Source of the DNA: Streptomyces sp. NBC_01445
Lineage (GTDB): Bacteria > Actinomycetota > Actinomycetes > Streptomycetales > Streptomycetaceae
Direction of reading: 5' to 3'
DNA: 64,000 nucleotides
Assembly (NCBI RefSeq): GCF_035918235.1
Contig: NZ_CP109485.1
Coordinates: forward strand, 9,207,001 to 9,271,000
Position numbers and translations under genes: made by a program. Shown in pieces: positions 35,147-44,227 of this stretch (position 1 is the stretch's first letter; each line of letters opens with the position of its first letter). Under the pieces are notes generated by a model. The model saw nothing but the letters and a program-made list of their open reading frames with translations. It was not told the origin of the DNA and searched no databases.

Positions 35147-37483
35147 TCAGAAGGCGCGGTCGAGACCGTCGGTGGGGGACTGGGGCGTGGACGGTTCGAG
35201 GGGCAGCGGGTCGAAGGAGAGGGTGGCGTGGTTGATCGGGAAGCTCGTCGGCAGGGTGCCCGTGGCGCGCGCGTAGGCACAGGCGATGGCGGCGAACGCG
35301 GGCGCGACACCCAGCTCGCCCGCCCCTGAGGGTTTGTCACCGGTGGACGGCATGACGATGACCCGCAGTTCGGGCGGGGTGTTCCACTGCCGCGTGTAGA
35401 AGTAGTGGTCCCAGCTGCCCTCCAGCGGGATGCCGTCCTTGATGTGCAGGCTGGAGGTGAGGGCCATCGCGAGCGCGTCGTTCATCCCGCCCATCATCTG
35501 GGCTTCCAGACCACGGGGGTTGATGGCGAATCCGGCGTCGACGACCATCAGGGCGCGGGTCACGCGCGGGCCGGTGACACCGTCCCTGACCTTGCGGTTC
35601 ACCGTCTCGGGCCGGCAGTCGATCTCGACGAGCGAGGCGACCGCGCCGCGGTACTCCGTGTGCAGGGCGATCCCCTGTGCGACACCTGCGGGCAGCGACC
35701 TGCCCCACTCCCCGGCCTCGGCCGCCCTGTCGAGGACGGCGCGCAGCCGCTTCTCCTTGAGGAACTCGCGGCGGAAGGCGACGGGATCCTTGCCCATTTT
35801 CGCGGCCAGTTGGTCGACGACGAGCTCGCGCGCGCAAGCCACGTTGGGCGAGTAGATGTTGCGCATGCTGCCGGTGTTGAACTTCAGCGGCACCTCGTTG
35901 AGGAGCTGCGTGGTGACACCGAAGTTGTACGGCGTGGACTGGGTCAGCTGGAAGATGGTCTCGGCGAACGTGAGGTTGCCGGCCACGGGCAGCTTCGCCG
36001 CCGTCGACGTGATCATCTCTCCGAGCCCGTGCCCGAAGTCGGTCTGCGAACTGGTGTGACGCTGCTCGTAGCTGACGACGTTGCCGAGCGCGTAGGTGGC
36101 GCGCACGCGCGAGACACACATCGGATGGGTCCTGCCCTGCCGGAAGTTGTCGGTCCGTGACCACGACAGCTTGACCGGCTTGCCCATCTTCTGCGAGATC
36201 TCCGCGGCCTCGGCGGCCACGTCGTGGAAGAGATGCCGCCCGAACGAACCGCCGCCCTCCACCACATGCACCGTGACAGCCGTCTGCGGCAGCCCGAGCC
36301 GGTCGGCGATGTCGCGCTGCGCCACGATCGGAACCTTGAGGCTCGCCCAGATCTCGGCGCGGCCGGAGCGCACGTCGGCGATCGCGTTGTCCGGCTCCAG
36401 CGGGCTGTTGCTGGCGAACGCGAAGGTGAACTCGGCGTCGATCTTCTTGGTGAGGAGCGGCGGTACGACCATGGGCAGCGCCGCGGCCCTGAGCTTGGCG
36501 AGGACGGTGTCGTCCGACTCCTTGTCCACGGTGCCGGGGCCCCAGGTCACGTCGAGCGCCCGCAGCGCGTCGATGCACTGGCCGAAGGTCTCGCCGCGAA
36601 CCGCGACACCGTGCTCGACGGTCGCGACATCGGTGATGCCCGGCATGTTCCTGACGGCGTCGGCGTTCGCGACGGACACCACCGTGCCGTTGACCGTGGG
36701 CGGCCTGCGCACCATCGTCGGCTTGGCGTCGGGCACGTGCAGATCCATGCCGAACTTCTTGGCGCCGGTCACGATGTCGCGTGCGTCGATACGGTTCTGC
36801 GGCGTGCCCAGGATCGTGAAGTCGGACGTGGACTTGAGGTGGGCGGAGGCGGTGACGGTGCGCGCGGTGGCGGCCGCCTCGGCGAGCGAGCCGTAGGTCG
36901 CGCTCTTCGTGGCGCCGTGCGTGATCACGCCGTCCCGCGTGGCCAGTTCGGACTCCGGTACGCCCCACTGCTCTGCGGCCGTGGCGACGAGCCGCTGCCT
37001 GGCGACGGCCGCGGCGGAGCGGACGGGGAGGTAGATGCTGCGCATCGAGTTGGAGCCGCCGGTCAGCTGGTTCATCAGGAGTTCCGGGCGTGCGTCGGCC
37101 AGGGACACCCGTACCTTCGCCAGCGGGAGGTCCATCTCCTCGGCGATCATCATGGCGACCGCCGTCGTCATGCCCTGGCCCACCTCGGCGCGCGGAACCG
37201 CGAACGACGCCGTCCCGTCGGAGTGCACCTGGACGGAGATCAGACCGGACGTGGGCGCCGCCGCCAGGGTCTGCATGTCACCGAGGTCGAAGAGCTCCTC
37301 AGGCTGCGGCACGGAAGGCACCGCGGCTTCTGCGGACTCACTGCCGGCGGCATCCAGGCCGATGCGCGCACCGACCGCCAGCGTCGGCGCGGCGAGCAGA
37401 TAGGCGAGCACCCGCCGCCGTCCGGGACCGCCACGACCATCGGGTTGAGCGGGTTCACGTGGCGAACGGCTCTGTTCTGCCAT
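35147..37483 (-). CDS. Molybdopterin-binding large subunit, isoquinoline 1-oxidoreductase (IorB) type
   Basis: 778 residues. An RRRVLAYLLAAPTLAVGA Tat-like signal near residue 24 suggests export with the cofactor already bound. Molybdopterin-binding segments include PRAEVGQGMTTAV and GGSFGRHLFHDVAAEA. GAGELGVAP near the end carries the catalytic Glu. It hydroxylates N-heterocycles or oxidises aldehydes. GGGAGGC precedes the ATG at 37483. An aldehyde dehydrogenase gene lies upstream on the same strand past a terminator. No maturation factor gene is adjacent. Confidence 0.9.
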   Translation of the reverse strand: MAEQSRSPREPAQPDGRGGPGRRRVLAYLLAAPTLAVGARIGLDAAGSESAEAAVPSVPQPEELFDLGDMQTLAAAPTSGLISVQVHSDGTASFAVPRAEVGQGMTTAVAMMIAEEMDLPLAKVRVSLADARPELLMNQLTGGSNSMRSIYLPVRSAAAVARQRLVATAAEQWGVPESELATRDGVITHGATKSATYGSLAEAAATARTVTASAHLKSTSDFTILGTPQNRIDARDIVTGAKKFGMDLHVPDAKPTMVRRPPTVNGTVVSVANADAVRNMPGITDVATVEHGVAVRGETFGQCIDALRALDVTWGPGTVDKESDDTVLAKLRAAALPMVVPPLLTKKIDAEFTFAFASNSPLEPDNAIADVRSGRAEIWASLKVPIVAQRDIADRLGLPQTAVTVHVVEGGGSFGRHLFHDVAAEAAEISQKMGKPVKLSWSRTDNFRQGRTHPMCVSRVRATYALGNVVSYEQRHTSSQTDFGHGLGEMITSTAAKLPVAGNLTFAETIFQLTQSTPYNFGVTTQLLNEVPLKFNTGSMRNIYSPNVACARELVVDQLAAKMGKDPVAFRREFLKEKRLRAVLDRAAEAGEWGRSLPAGVAQGIALHTEYRGAVASLVEIDCRPETVNRKVRDGVTGPRVTRALMVVDAGFAINPRGLEAQMMGGMNDALAMALTSSLHIKDGIPLEGSWDHYFYTRQWNTPPELRVIVMPSTGDKPSGAGELGVAPAFAAIACAYARATGTLPTSFPINHATLSFDPLPLEPSTPQSPTDGLDRAF

Positions 37484-37636
37484 GGGGTGCCTCCCGGCGC
37501 ACGGATTGAGTTGATCAACCGGGGAGCCTAGGGCGCGGGAGGCGGACGGTGTATACGGTGCGGGGAAGCTCCACATGACTGCCACACACTCGCGTATGCG
37601 GGGGCAGATGAGGATCACAGCTCGCGGCTGCGAGAG

Positions 37637-37664
37637 GGGCGGGGCGCCGAGACCCGCCCCGCCC
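37637..37664 (-). terminator. Terminator after the aldehyde dehydrogenase gene
   Basis: GGGCGGGGC pairs with GCCCCGCCC over a 10-base loop, 8 bp beyond the stop codon on the minus strand. Confidence 0.6.
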
Positions 37665-37671
37665 GGCCGGT

Positions 37672-38985
37672 TCAGCCCAGCGGCACGTCGAGCCGGGCCT
37701 TGCGGTGGCTGAACGTCGCGATGGAGTGCGGGCCGTGGTAGCTGCCGAGACCGCTCTCACCGACTCCGCCGAACGGCAGCTCGGGGACGCGGAGATGGGC
37801 CATCGGCAGACCGAATCCGATGCCGCCGGAGGACGTCTCGTCGGTGAGGCGGCGCCGGGTGTCCTCGCTCGCCGTGAAGCCGTAGAGAGCGAGCGGCTTG
37901 TCGCGGTCGTTGATGAACTCGATCGCCTCGTCGAGCCCGGCGACCTCGACGATGGGCAGGACGGGGCCGAAGATCTCCTCCCGCATGACCGGCTCGTCGG
38001 GCTTCACGCCGGTGAGGACGGTCGGCGCGATGTAGGTGTCGTCACGGTCGGTCTGCCCGCCGAAGGCCGTCGTCCCGGAGCCGAGCAGCGCGGACACCCG
38101 GTCGAAGTGCCGCTCGTTGACGATGCGTCCGTACGCGTCCGAGGACTGCGGGTCGGTGCCGAACATCGCCTCGACCGCCTTGGCGAGTGCGGCGGCGAGC
38201 TCGGAGGCGGTCTCCGGGTCGGTCAGCACATAGTCGGGGGCGACACATGTCTGGCCGGCGTTGCGGAACTTGGCGCCCGCGAGGCGCTCGGCGACGCGGT
38301 TCAGATCGACGTCGCGGTCCACGAACACCGGTGACTTCCCGCCCAGTTCGAGGGTGACCGGGGTGAGGTGCTCGGCGGCGGCGCGCATGACGATGCGGCC
38401 CACCATTCCGTTGCCGGTGTAGAAGATGTGGTCCCAGCGCTGGGCGAGCAGTGCGGTGGTCTCGGGGATGCCGCCCTCGACGACGGCGACGGCCTCCTTG
38501 TCGAGGTACTCGGGCACCAGGCGGGCGATGAGCGCGGAGGTGGCCGGGGTGACCTCGCTCGGCTTGAGTACGACGGTGTTGCCGGCCGCGAGCGCGCCGA
38601 CGAGCGGCACCAGCAGCAGCTGCACCGGGTAGTTCCAGGGCGCGATGATCAGGACGGTGCCGAGCGGGTCGTACTGCGTTCCGGCCGCCGATCCGTCGGG
38701 CAGACCCGCCAGGGCGCCGGACGCCACGGGCCGGGGGCGCAGCCACTCGTCGAGATGGTTCAGGGTGTGGTCGATCTCCCGTACGGGGAAGTCGATTTCG
38801 GTGGCGAAGGCGTCGGCGCGCGGCTTGTGCAGATCGGCGTACAGGGCGTCCGCGATGTCGCCACGGTGCTCGGTGAACATGGCGCGCAGCCGGGTGAGCT
38901 GCTCCTTGCGCCAGGCGAGCGGCTTGGTGCGGCCACTGGCGAAGGTGGCGCGGAGGCGGGCGACAAGGTCATCGATGTCGGTCAC
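37672..38985 (-). CDS. Aldehyde dehydrogenase (class 3-like)
   Basis: 437 residues, the shorter class 3 length. Catalytic Cys247 (NAGQTCVAPDY) and Glu213 (LELGGKSP) are present, with the NAD loop IFYTGNGMVGR and the PWNYP motif at 116-120. It oxidises aldehydes to acids. It may handle an aldehyde from or for the nearby molybdoenzyme, but the two are separated by a terminator. Confidence 0.92.
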   Translation of the reverse strand: MTDIDDLVARLRATFASGRTKPLAWRKEQLTRLRAMFTEHRGDIADALYADLHKPRADAFATEIDFPVREIDHTLNHLDEWLRPRPVASGALAGLPDGSAAGTQYDPLGTVLIIAPWNYPVQLLLVPLVGALAAGNTVVLKPSEVTPATSALIARLVPEYLDKEAVAVVEGGIPETTALLAQRWDHIFYTGNGMVGRIVMRAAAEHLTPVTLELGGKSPVFVDRDVDLNRVAERLAGAKFRNAGQTCVAPDYVLTDPETASELAAALAKAVEAMFGTDPQSSDAYGRIVNERHFDRVSALLGSGTTAFGGQTDRDDTYIAPTVLTGVKPDEPVMREEIFGPVLPIVEVAGLDEAIEFINDRDKPLALYGFTASEDTRRRLTDETSSGGIGFGLPMAHLRVPELPFGGVGESGLGSYHGPHSIATFSHRKARLDVPLG

Positions 38986-39084
38986 GAGGGGTCTCCTGCG
39001 AGGGGGTGCTCGGCGGGTGTCGAGCGGGACGTCAGAGTGGGGGAAGAACGCGGCAGTGGCCTGGGGTGGGCACAGTGTGGCCGG

Positions 39085-39702
39085 TCAGGCGGGATGCGTC
39101 GCGGATCCGGGCGGCGCCCCGCCGGGCGTTGTCACCCGCGAGGTGCATACGGATACGGGGCTGCCGAGGAGCCCTGCGAGCAGCGCGTCCGTGGCCGGGG
39201 TGAACAACTGCCGTGCGTCGGACACCGACTCCAGGCCGACCACCAGGGCGATGCAGATGTCGGCGGCCTCGGCGGGTTCCACGGCGGCGGGGGTGCCCGC
39301 CTCCGTGAACAGGTCGGTCAGCAGCCGGCGCAGGTCCGCGGTGAACGTGTGGCAGATGTCGGCGAACAGCCGGGCCTTCGCGTCGAGGAGCTCGGCGGAG
39401 TGCGGCGAGTCCCCGGCGAGGCGCAGGACCAGGTCGAGCTTGGCTGCCAGGACACCCCGGACGCGCTCGGCGAGGGGAGAATCCTCGGCTGCCGCCCGCC
39501 GGGCCCGCCCCAGCGCCTGCGTGTGCTGACGCTCGGCGAGCCGGCGGAAGGCGTCGTCCTTGTTCCGTACGTACTGGTAGACCGCGGACCGGGACACGCC
39601 CATGGTGGAGGCGATGTCGTCCATCGTGGTGCGCCGAACGCCGTACCTGGTCAGGCAGTCGTAGGCGGCGTCGAGGACCTCGTCGAGCCGGTCGGCGCCC
39701 AT
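39085..39702 (-). CDS. TetR family regulator
   Basis: 205 residues. The helix-turn-helix is RRTTMDDIASTMGVSRSAVYQYVRNKDDAFRRL. The C-terminal domain is not distinctive. It starts 2 bp after the DJ-1/PfpI gene's stop, so the two are one operon, and it probably controls that operon. Confidence 0.87.
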   Translation of the reverse strand: MGADRLDEVLDAAYDCLTRYGVRRTTMDDIASTMGVSRSAVYQYVRNKDDAFRRLAERQHTQALGRARRAAAEDSPLAERVRGVLAAKLDLVLRLAGDSPHSAELLDAKARLFADICHTFTADLRRLLTDLFTEAGTPAAVEPAEAADICIALVVGLESVSDARQLFTPATDALLAGLLGSPVSVCTSRVTTPGGAPPGSATHPA

Positions 39703-39704
39703 CG

Positions 39705-40400
39705 TCAGGCCAGCTTCTCGAGCAGCTCGGCCGCGAGCGGGGCGGCGGAGGACGGGTTCTGGCCCGTGACCAGGTTGCGGTCGACGACCGTCTTCGGGGC
39801 CCACGGCTCGCCCTCCTGGAAGTCCACGCCCGCGTTGACGAGGCGGTCCTGGAGCAGCCACTTCGCCTTGTCGGCGAAGCCGGCCTGGGTCTCCTCGGCG
39901 TTGGTGAAGGCGGTCACCTTGTACCCGGCGAAGGCGTTGGAGCCGTCGCCCTTGATCGCGGCGAGCATGGCGGCCGGGGCGTGGCAGACGATGCCGAGCG
40001 GCTTGCCCGTCTCCAGGGCGAGGGTGAGGAGCCTGCCCGAGTCGGCGTCGGCGGAGAGGTCCTCCATGGGGCCGTGGCCGCCGGGGTAGAACACCGCCGC
40101 GTAGTCGTCGAGGTTCACGTCCTCCACCTTGACCGGGTGCTGGAGTTCGCTGAAGGAGGCGAGGGCCGCGGCCACCCGGTCCGCGCCCTCCTGGCCGCCG
40201 TTGAACTCGGGCGCGAGGGAGCCCTTGTCCACGGTCGGGACGACGCCACCGGGGGTGGCCACGACGACGTCGTAACCCGCGGCCTTGAAGGATTCGTACG
40301 GGGCGACGGCCTCCTCCGCCCAGAAGCCGGTCGGGTGCAGGGTGCCGTCGGCCAGCGTCCAGTAGGTGGCGCCGGTGACTACGAAAAGGATCTTCGACAT
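39705..40400 (-). CDS. DJ-1/PfpI family protein (HchA-like, class I glutamine amidotransferase fold)
   Basis: 231 residues. The nucleophile elbow is GIVCHAPA (Cys139, His140) with Glu30 in GFWAEE as the supporting acid, and the PGGHGPMEDL loop is typical of the Hsp31/glyoxalase III branch. It likely detoxifies methylglyoxal or repairs glycated molecules. It is co-transcribed with tetR and divergent from a LysR gene. Confidence 0.88.
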   Translation of the reverse strand: MSKILFVVTGATYWTLADGTLHPTGFWAEEAVAPYESFKAAGYDVVVATPGGVVPTVDKGSLAPEFNGGQEGADRVAAALASFSELQHPVKVEDVNLDDYAAVFYPGGHGPMEDLSADADSGRLLTLALETGKPLGIVCHAPAAMLAAIKGDGSNAFAGYKVTAFTNAEETQAGFADKAKWLLQDRLVNAGVDFQEGEPWAPKTVVDRNLVTGQNPSSAAPLAAELLEKLA

Positions 40401-40540
40401 GGTGAGTGCTCCGAGGGTGCGGGCCCGCGGGCCCGGAGTACGGGTTCGGATCGCGGAAAGTCTGACGCTCTGTGCTCAGATCGTCAGTGTGTGGCGACGG
40501 CACCGACCGTAGGGCGGGTCTCCCATAGGAATCCAATAGG

Positions 40541-41509
40541 GTGGCCAATATGAGAAATAGGGATTCGAATGGGTCTCCGGGAATAGGCCGGACGGCGCAC
40601 ACGGGCCCGCTGGACCTGAATCTGCTCCGCACCTTCCTCGCGGTGTACCGGTCGGGTTCCTTCACCGCGGCCGCGCGACTCCTCGGTCTGTCACAGCCGA
40701 CCGTCACCACACAGATCCGTGCGCTGGAGCGGCAGCTGGACCGCGAGCTGTTCGAGCGGCTGCCGCGCGGCGTCGCTCCCGCCCCCTTCGCCGACGAGCT
40801 CGCGTCCCGCGTGGTCGACCCGCTCGACGCCCTGTCGGCCGTCGCCGGACAGGGCGGACCCGGCACCGACGCCGCGGCCGAGCCCGTCCACCTCGCGGGA
40901 CCGGCCGAGATCCTGTGCCACTGCGTCCTGCCGGCGCTGGCACCACTGGTCGAGAAGGGGGTGCGGCTGCGCGTCACCACCGGGCTGACCGACCCGCTCC
41001 TGGAGGAGCTGCGCACCGGCCGGCACGACCTCGTCATCGCCACCGCCCGGCCCCGCGGCCGCAACTTGACGTCGGTGCCTCTCGCCGACGAGGAGTTCGT
41101 CCTGGTCGCCGCGCCCGCCTGGGCGGACCGTATCGGCGGCCCGGACCGGATCGCCACCGACGGGCCCGGGATGCTGCACACCGTCCCGCTCATCACGTAC
41201 GCGGAGGAACTCCCGATCGTCCGCCGGTACTGGCATCACGTCTTCGGCAGACGCCTGACCTGCAAGGCCGCCGTCACCGTGCCCGACCTGCGCGGGGTCG
41301 TGTCCGCCGTAGCGGCCGGCGCCGGGTTCAGCGTGCTGCCCCGCTACCTGTGCCGCGAACTGCTCGCGGCGGGTGCTCTCGTCCTCCTCCACGACCCGGA
41401 GGACCCGCCCTTCAACACCGGTTACGTCGTCCAGCGCCCCGGAACGCCGGACAACCCGCACATCGCCCTCGTCCGCGACCAGCTCCTGGAGGCCGGCCGG
41501 GGCTGGTAG
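40541..41509 (+). CDS. LysR family regulator
   Basis: About 320 residues. The winged helix carries LLRTFLAVYRSGSFTAAARLLGLSQPTVTTQIRALER. The effector domain (about 105-315) follows the usual LysR pattern. GTG 40541 or ATG 40550 may be the start; AGGGTGG ends six bases before the latter. It is divergent from DJ-1/tetR and likely acts on that promoter, where AT-rich short repeats (ATAGG, CCAATAGG) lie just upstream. Confidence 0.88.
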   Translation: MANMRNRDSNGSPGIGRTAHTGPLDLNLLRTFLAVYRSGSFTAAARLLGLSQPTVTTQIRALERQLDRELFERLPRGVAPAPFADELASRVVDPLDALSAVAGQGGPGTDAAAEPVHLAGPAEILCHCVLPALAPLVEKGVRLRVTTGLTDPLLEELRTGRHDLVIATARPRGRNLTSVPLADEEFVLVAAPAWADRIGGPDRIATDGPGMLHTVPLITYAEELPIVRRYWHHVFGRRLTCKAAVTVPDLRGVVSAVAAGAGFSVLPRYLCRELLAAGALVLLHDPEDPPFNTGYVVQRPGTPDNPHIALVRDQLLEAGRGW

Positions 41510-41538
41510 CCCTCACCGGCCTCACAGCGGCGGCGCGG

Positions 41539-41931
41539 CTACGCGCCCGCGGCCTCCTGCCGGATCCGCTCGAACTGCGCTCCCATGGCCTCGGAGAGGG
41601 CCTCGGCGCCGGACAGCGGGCGCACCATGACCGTGAAGTCGTCGATGAGCCCGTCCTCGTCGAGGTGGATGAAGTCGCAGCCGTTGACCTCCCGGTCGCC
41701 GACGCGGGTGACGAAGACCAGGGCGTGGTCGCGTCCGTCGGCGCTGCTGATCTCCCGTACGTAGCGGAAGTCTTCGAAGACCCGCATGACGCCCCGGAGG
41801 ATCGCGGCGGTCATCGCCCTGCCGGGGTACGGGTGGAAGGCGACCGGACTGGTGAACACGACGTTCTCGGCGAGGAGGGCCTCGACGGCGTCGGGGTCGT
41901 TCGCTTCCACGGCCTTGCGGAATGCCTTCAT
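41539..41931 (-). CDS. SnoaL/NTF2-like fold protein
   Basis: 130 residues, a single SnoaL-like domain: FRKAVEANDPDAVEALLAENVVFTSPV, then PYPGRAMTAAILRGV and CDFIHLDEDGLIDDFTVMV. Such proteins bind or isomerise small molecules. It is divergent from a PadR gene, its probable regulator. Confidence 0.82.
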   Translation of the reverse strand: MKAFRKAVEANDPDAVEALLAENVVFTSPVAFHPYPGRAMTAAILRGVMRVFEDFRYVREISSADGRDHALVFVTRVGDREVNGCDFIHLDEDGLIDDFTVMVRPLSGAEALSEAMGAQFERIRQEAAGA

Positions 41932-41946
41932 GCGCGCGCTCCATAG

Positions 41947-41958
41947 TCAATTTGTTGA
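41947..41958. promoter_or_regulatory. Short inverted repeat between the SnoaL-like and padR genes
   Basis: TCAA-TTTG-TTGA in the only AT-rich part of the gap. It is a weak candidate PadR site. TAGCGT, six bases before the padR ATG, suggests a leaderless padR message. Confidence 0.3.
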
Positions 41959-42002
41959 ATAGGTGCGGCCGAGATTAATCGTGCAAGTGTTAGCGTGTCC
42001 AG

Positions 42003-42572
42003 ATGTCTCTGAAGCACGCGGTCCTCGCGGCTCTCCTGGAGGGCGAGGCGTCCGGGTACGACCTGGCCAAGGTGTTCGACGTGGCGGTGGCCAACTTCTG
42101 GTCCGCGACCCCGCAGCAGCTCTACCGCGAACTGGAGCGCCTCGCCGGGGACGGCCTGGTCGAGGCGCGGGTCGTGCCGCAGGAACGCAGGCCGAACAAG
42201 CGGATGTTCACGCTCACCGACGCGGGACGTGCCGCCCTGGACGACTTCGCCGTCGCCCCGCCGAGGCCCACCGCCATCCGCGACGAACTCATGGTCAAGA
42301 TCCAGGCTTCGGACGGCGCGGACCCGGACGCCGTACGCGCGCTCGTCGAGGAGCGCATGGGATGGGCGCGCGGCAAGCTGGCCCGCTACGAACGCCTCAG
42401 GGAGCGGCTCCTCGACGGGCGCGACGAGGACACGTACCTGCGCGACGCCGAGCGCATCGGCCCGTACCTGACGTTGATGCGCGGCCGCTCCTTCGAGGAG
42501 GAGAACCTCCGGTGGGGCGAGCGTGTCCTGGACATCCTGGCGCGTCGCACGTCACGGGCCGGCCGATCCTGA
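42003..42572 (+). CDS. PadR family regulator
   Basis: 189 residues. The PadR winged helix is at the N-terminus (LKHAVLAALLEGEASGYDLAKVFD ... QLYRELERLAGDGLVEAR), followed by the Vir-type C-terminal helices (RMGWARGKLARYERLRERL). It probably represses the divergent SnoaL-like gene. Confidence 0.87.
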   Translation: MSLKHAVLAALLEGEASGYDLAKVFDVAVANFWSATPQQLYRELERLAGDGLVEARVVPQERRPNKRMFTLTDAGRAALDDFAVAPPRPTAIRDELMVKIQASDGADPDAVRALVEERMGWARGKLARYERLRERLLDGRDEDTYLRDAERIGPYLTLMRGRSFEEENLRWGERVLDILARRTSRAGRS

Positions 42573-42594
42573 ACTCCCTTACGGGGGTGGGTGG

Positions 42595-43194
42595 TTACTG
42601 CAGTCGCAGGTAGGTGTGCGCCGGATCGGCGGGCGCGGTGCGCGGGTTGCCGTCGACCACCACGTCGGCCCGCTCCCGGGTCCCGTCCTGGGCGAAGTGC
42701 TCGTCCTCCGCGGCCATCCACGCACGCCACTGCGGCAGCGCGTCCTCACCGTCACGGGCCAGGCCCCTGCGCAGACGCACCGTCCGACCCGTCTCGACCC
42801 ACACGGCGCAGGCGAGACGGTCGGCGACGGCTCGGCGCGCCGTCGACACACCTTCGAGGACGAGGGCGTGGCCGACGGGAACCTCGTGCCACTCGGCGAG
42901 TTCGCGCCGCACCCAGTCGTAGCGCTGGAACCGGCCGGCCACCCCGCTCCCCAACGGCTGGAGCACCTGCTCCTCGAGGCGGGGCCACCAGCCCAACGGG
43001 TCGTCCCACGAGGCGAAGTCGTCCGTGTGCACGATCCGCGCGCTGCCGAGTGCCCCGGCCAGGCGCTCGGCGAACGTGCTCTTGCCCGCCCCCGACGGGC
43101 CGTCGACGGCGACGAGCCTGACCGGTCCGCACCGCGGTGGCGCCGCCCGGATGCGGGCCGCCAGTGCCGTGTACGTCTCAGGGGTGGGTTCCAT
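42595..43194 (-). CDS. Uridine kinase-like P-loop NTPase
   Basis: 199 residues. Walker A is GPSGAGKS (32-39). HTDDFASWDDPLGWWP matches the substrate-binding Asp region of uridine kinases, and RADVVVDGNP ends the fold. It should phosphorylate a nucleoside or a similar small substrate. The ATG at 43194 is used; a longer frame adds ten doubtful residues. It converges with padR. Confidence 0.8.
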   Translation of the reverse strand: MEPTPETYTALAARIRAAPPRCGPVRLVAVDGPSGAGKSTFAERLAGALGSARIVHTDDFASWDDPLGWWPRLEEQVLQPLGSGVAGRFQRYDWVRRELAEWHEVPVGHALVLEGVSTARRAVADRLACAVWVETGRTVRLRRGLARDGEDALPQWRAWMAAEDEHFAQDGTRERADVVVDGNPRTAPADPAHTYLRLQ

Positions 43195-43241
43195 GAGGGT
43201 GCACGATAGCGGTGGCTGTTCCACCCGGCGTCCGCCAAGTC

Positions 43242-43871
43242 TCAGGCGTTCGCCGGTGCGTCCTTCTTGCCGGCGGCGTCATCGGCGGTGGCGGGCGCCG
43301 GAAGGGCGGTGTAGAACACGGACTTGTTCTGCTTGGTGCGCTCGGCCTGACCGCGGGCGACGAGGGATTCGAGGGTGTTGCGCACGACCGTGCCGCCGGC
43401 CTTGCGCTCCGGGTGGGTCCCGGCGAGCGTCGTGGTGACCTCGGCGGCCGAACGCGGCTCGGTGCTCGTGGTGATGAGGTTCAGGACGAGTTCCCGCAGG
43501 GTGGGGGTACCGGGTGTGCGGGGCTGCGCGACGGTGGGTGCCTTCTTCGCGGTGTCCTTCTTGCCGGCCGCCTTCTTCGCGCGCTGCTTGGGTGCCGCGC
43601 TCTCACCCTTCGGCTTGCGTGCCTTGGGGAGTTCGACGGGAGGCGCCGCCTTCGGCGCGACCGGTGCCTCCTCGGCCACCGCTGCGGTGCCTTGGCCTGA
43701 GAGCGCCTCGCGCATCCCCACCAGCAGGGTGCGGTCGTGGTCCAGCGTCTGGAGCTGCTCCTGAAGCGCGGCCAACTCGGCGGCGACGCGCTCCTGTTCC
43801 TTGGCGTTGCGCTCGATGTCGGCCTCCACCTGGGCGGAGTACTGGGACTTGAGCGTGTTGCTGTCCGACAT
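43242..43871 (-). CDS. Coiled-coil, Lys/Ala-rich linker and winged-helix protein
   Basis: 209 residues. Residues 10-55 form a coiled coil (ADIERNAKEQERVAAELAALQ). A basic Ala/Lys/Pro linker (about 75-115) contains KARKPKGESAAPKQRAKK. A C-terminal winged-helix-like part holds LRELVLNLITTSTEPRSAAEV and VVRNTLESLVARGQAERT. It resembles a nucleoid-type or regulatory DNA-binding protein conserved in streptomycetes. The function is not known to me. Confidence 0.65.
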   Translation of the reverse strand: MSDSNTLKSQYSAQVEADIERNAKEQERVAAELAALQEQLQTLDHDRTLLVGMREALSGQGTAAVAEEAPVAPKAAPPVELPKARKPKGESAAPKQRAKKAAGKKDTAKKAPTVAQPRTPGTPTLRELVLNLITTSTEPRSAAEVTTTLAGTHPERKAGGTVVRNTLESLVARGQAERTKQNKSVFYTALPAPATADDAAGKKDAPANA

Positions 43872-43900
43872 GACTGCCCGCTTCCTGTTGCTGTGGGGCT

Positions 43901-43939
43901 GTGTGTGTTGGTGCCGAAGGGTACTCACACCACACACAC
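43901..43939 (-). promoter_or_regulatory. GT/CA-rich hairpin in the leader of the coiled-coil gene
   Basis: GTGTGTGT pairs with ACACACAC, then GGTG with CACC after a single-base bulge, leaving a 14-base loop. It lies 30-68 bp upstream of the minus-strand start codon. Alternating GT is rare in this DNA and could fold in RNA or mark a regulatory site. Confidence 0.4.
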
Positions 43940-44227
43940 TTGTGCACGGTTCTTCGGTGCATTGCCCCTGCGCAGTGTTGATGGGATGGCACGATGTACG
44001 GCTGCGCGGGGCCATTCGAGGGGTGTCGGAAGAGGTGTGCGGAACACCAACACCCCTACGTGGGATGGCAGTTGGTCGCACCGGATGGGCATGGCACCTG
44101 CGCGATGGACGTCAGGAGTGACATTTGTACCGGTCGGGTGACGACATCTCGCTCTGCCGCGTGCCGCCCGCCGCCGGACATGCTGAGGTCAGCCGTCGAA
44201 GTGGCGGCGACGAGACCGATGGAGGTC
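43940..44227. other. Intergenic region between divergent coiled-coil and YceI genes
   Basis: No convincing gene or hairpin was seen. Short ORFs are open on both strands but lack ribosome binding sites and consistent codon bias. Promoters for both divergent genes must lie here. Confidence 0.4.

Noticed and set aside
40561..40585. Possible tRNA T-arm (GATTCGAAT)
   Set aside because: No acceptor stem or anticodon arm can be built around it, and it lies in the first codons of the LysR gene.
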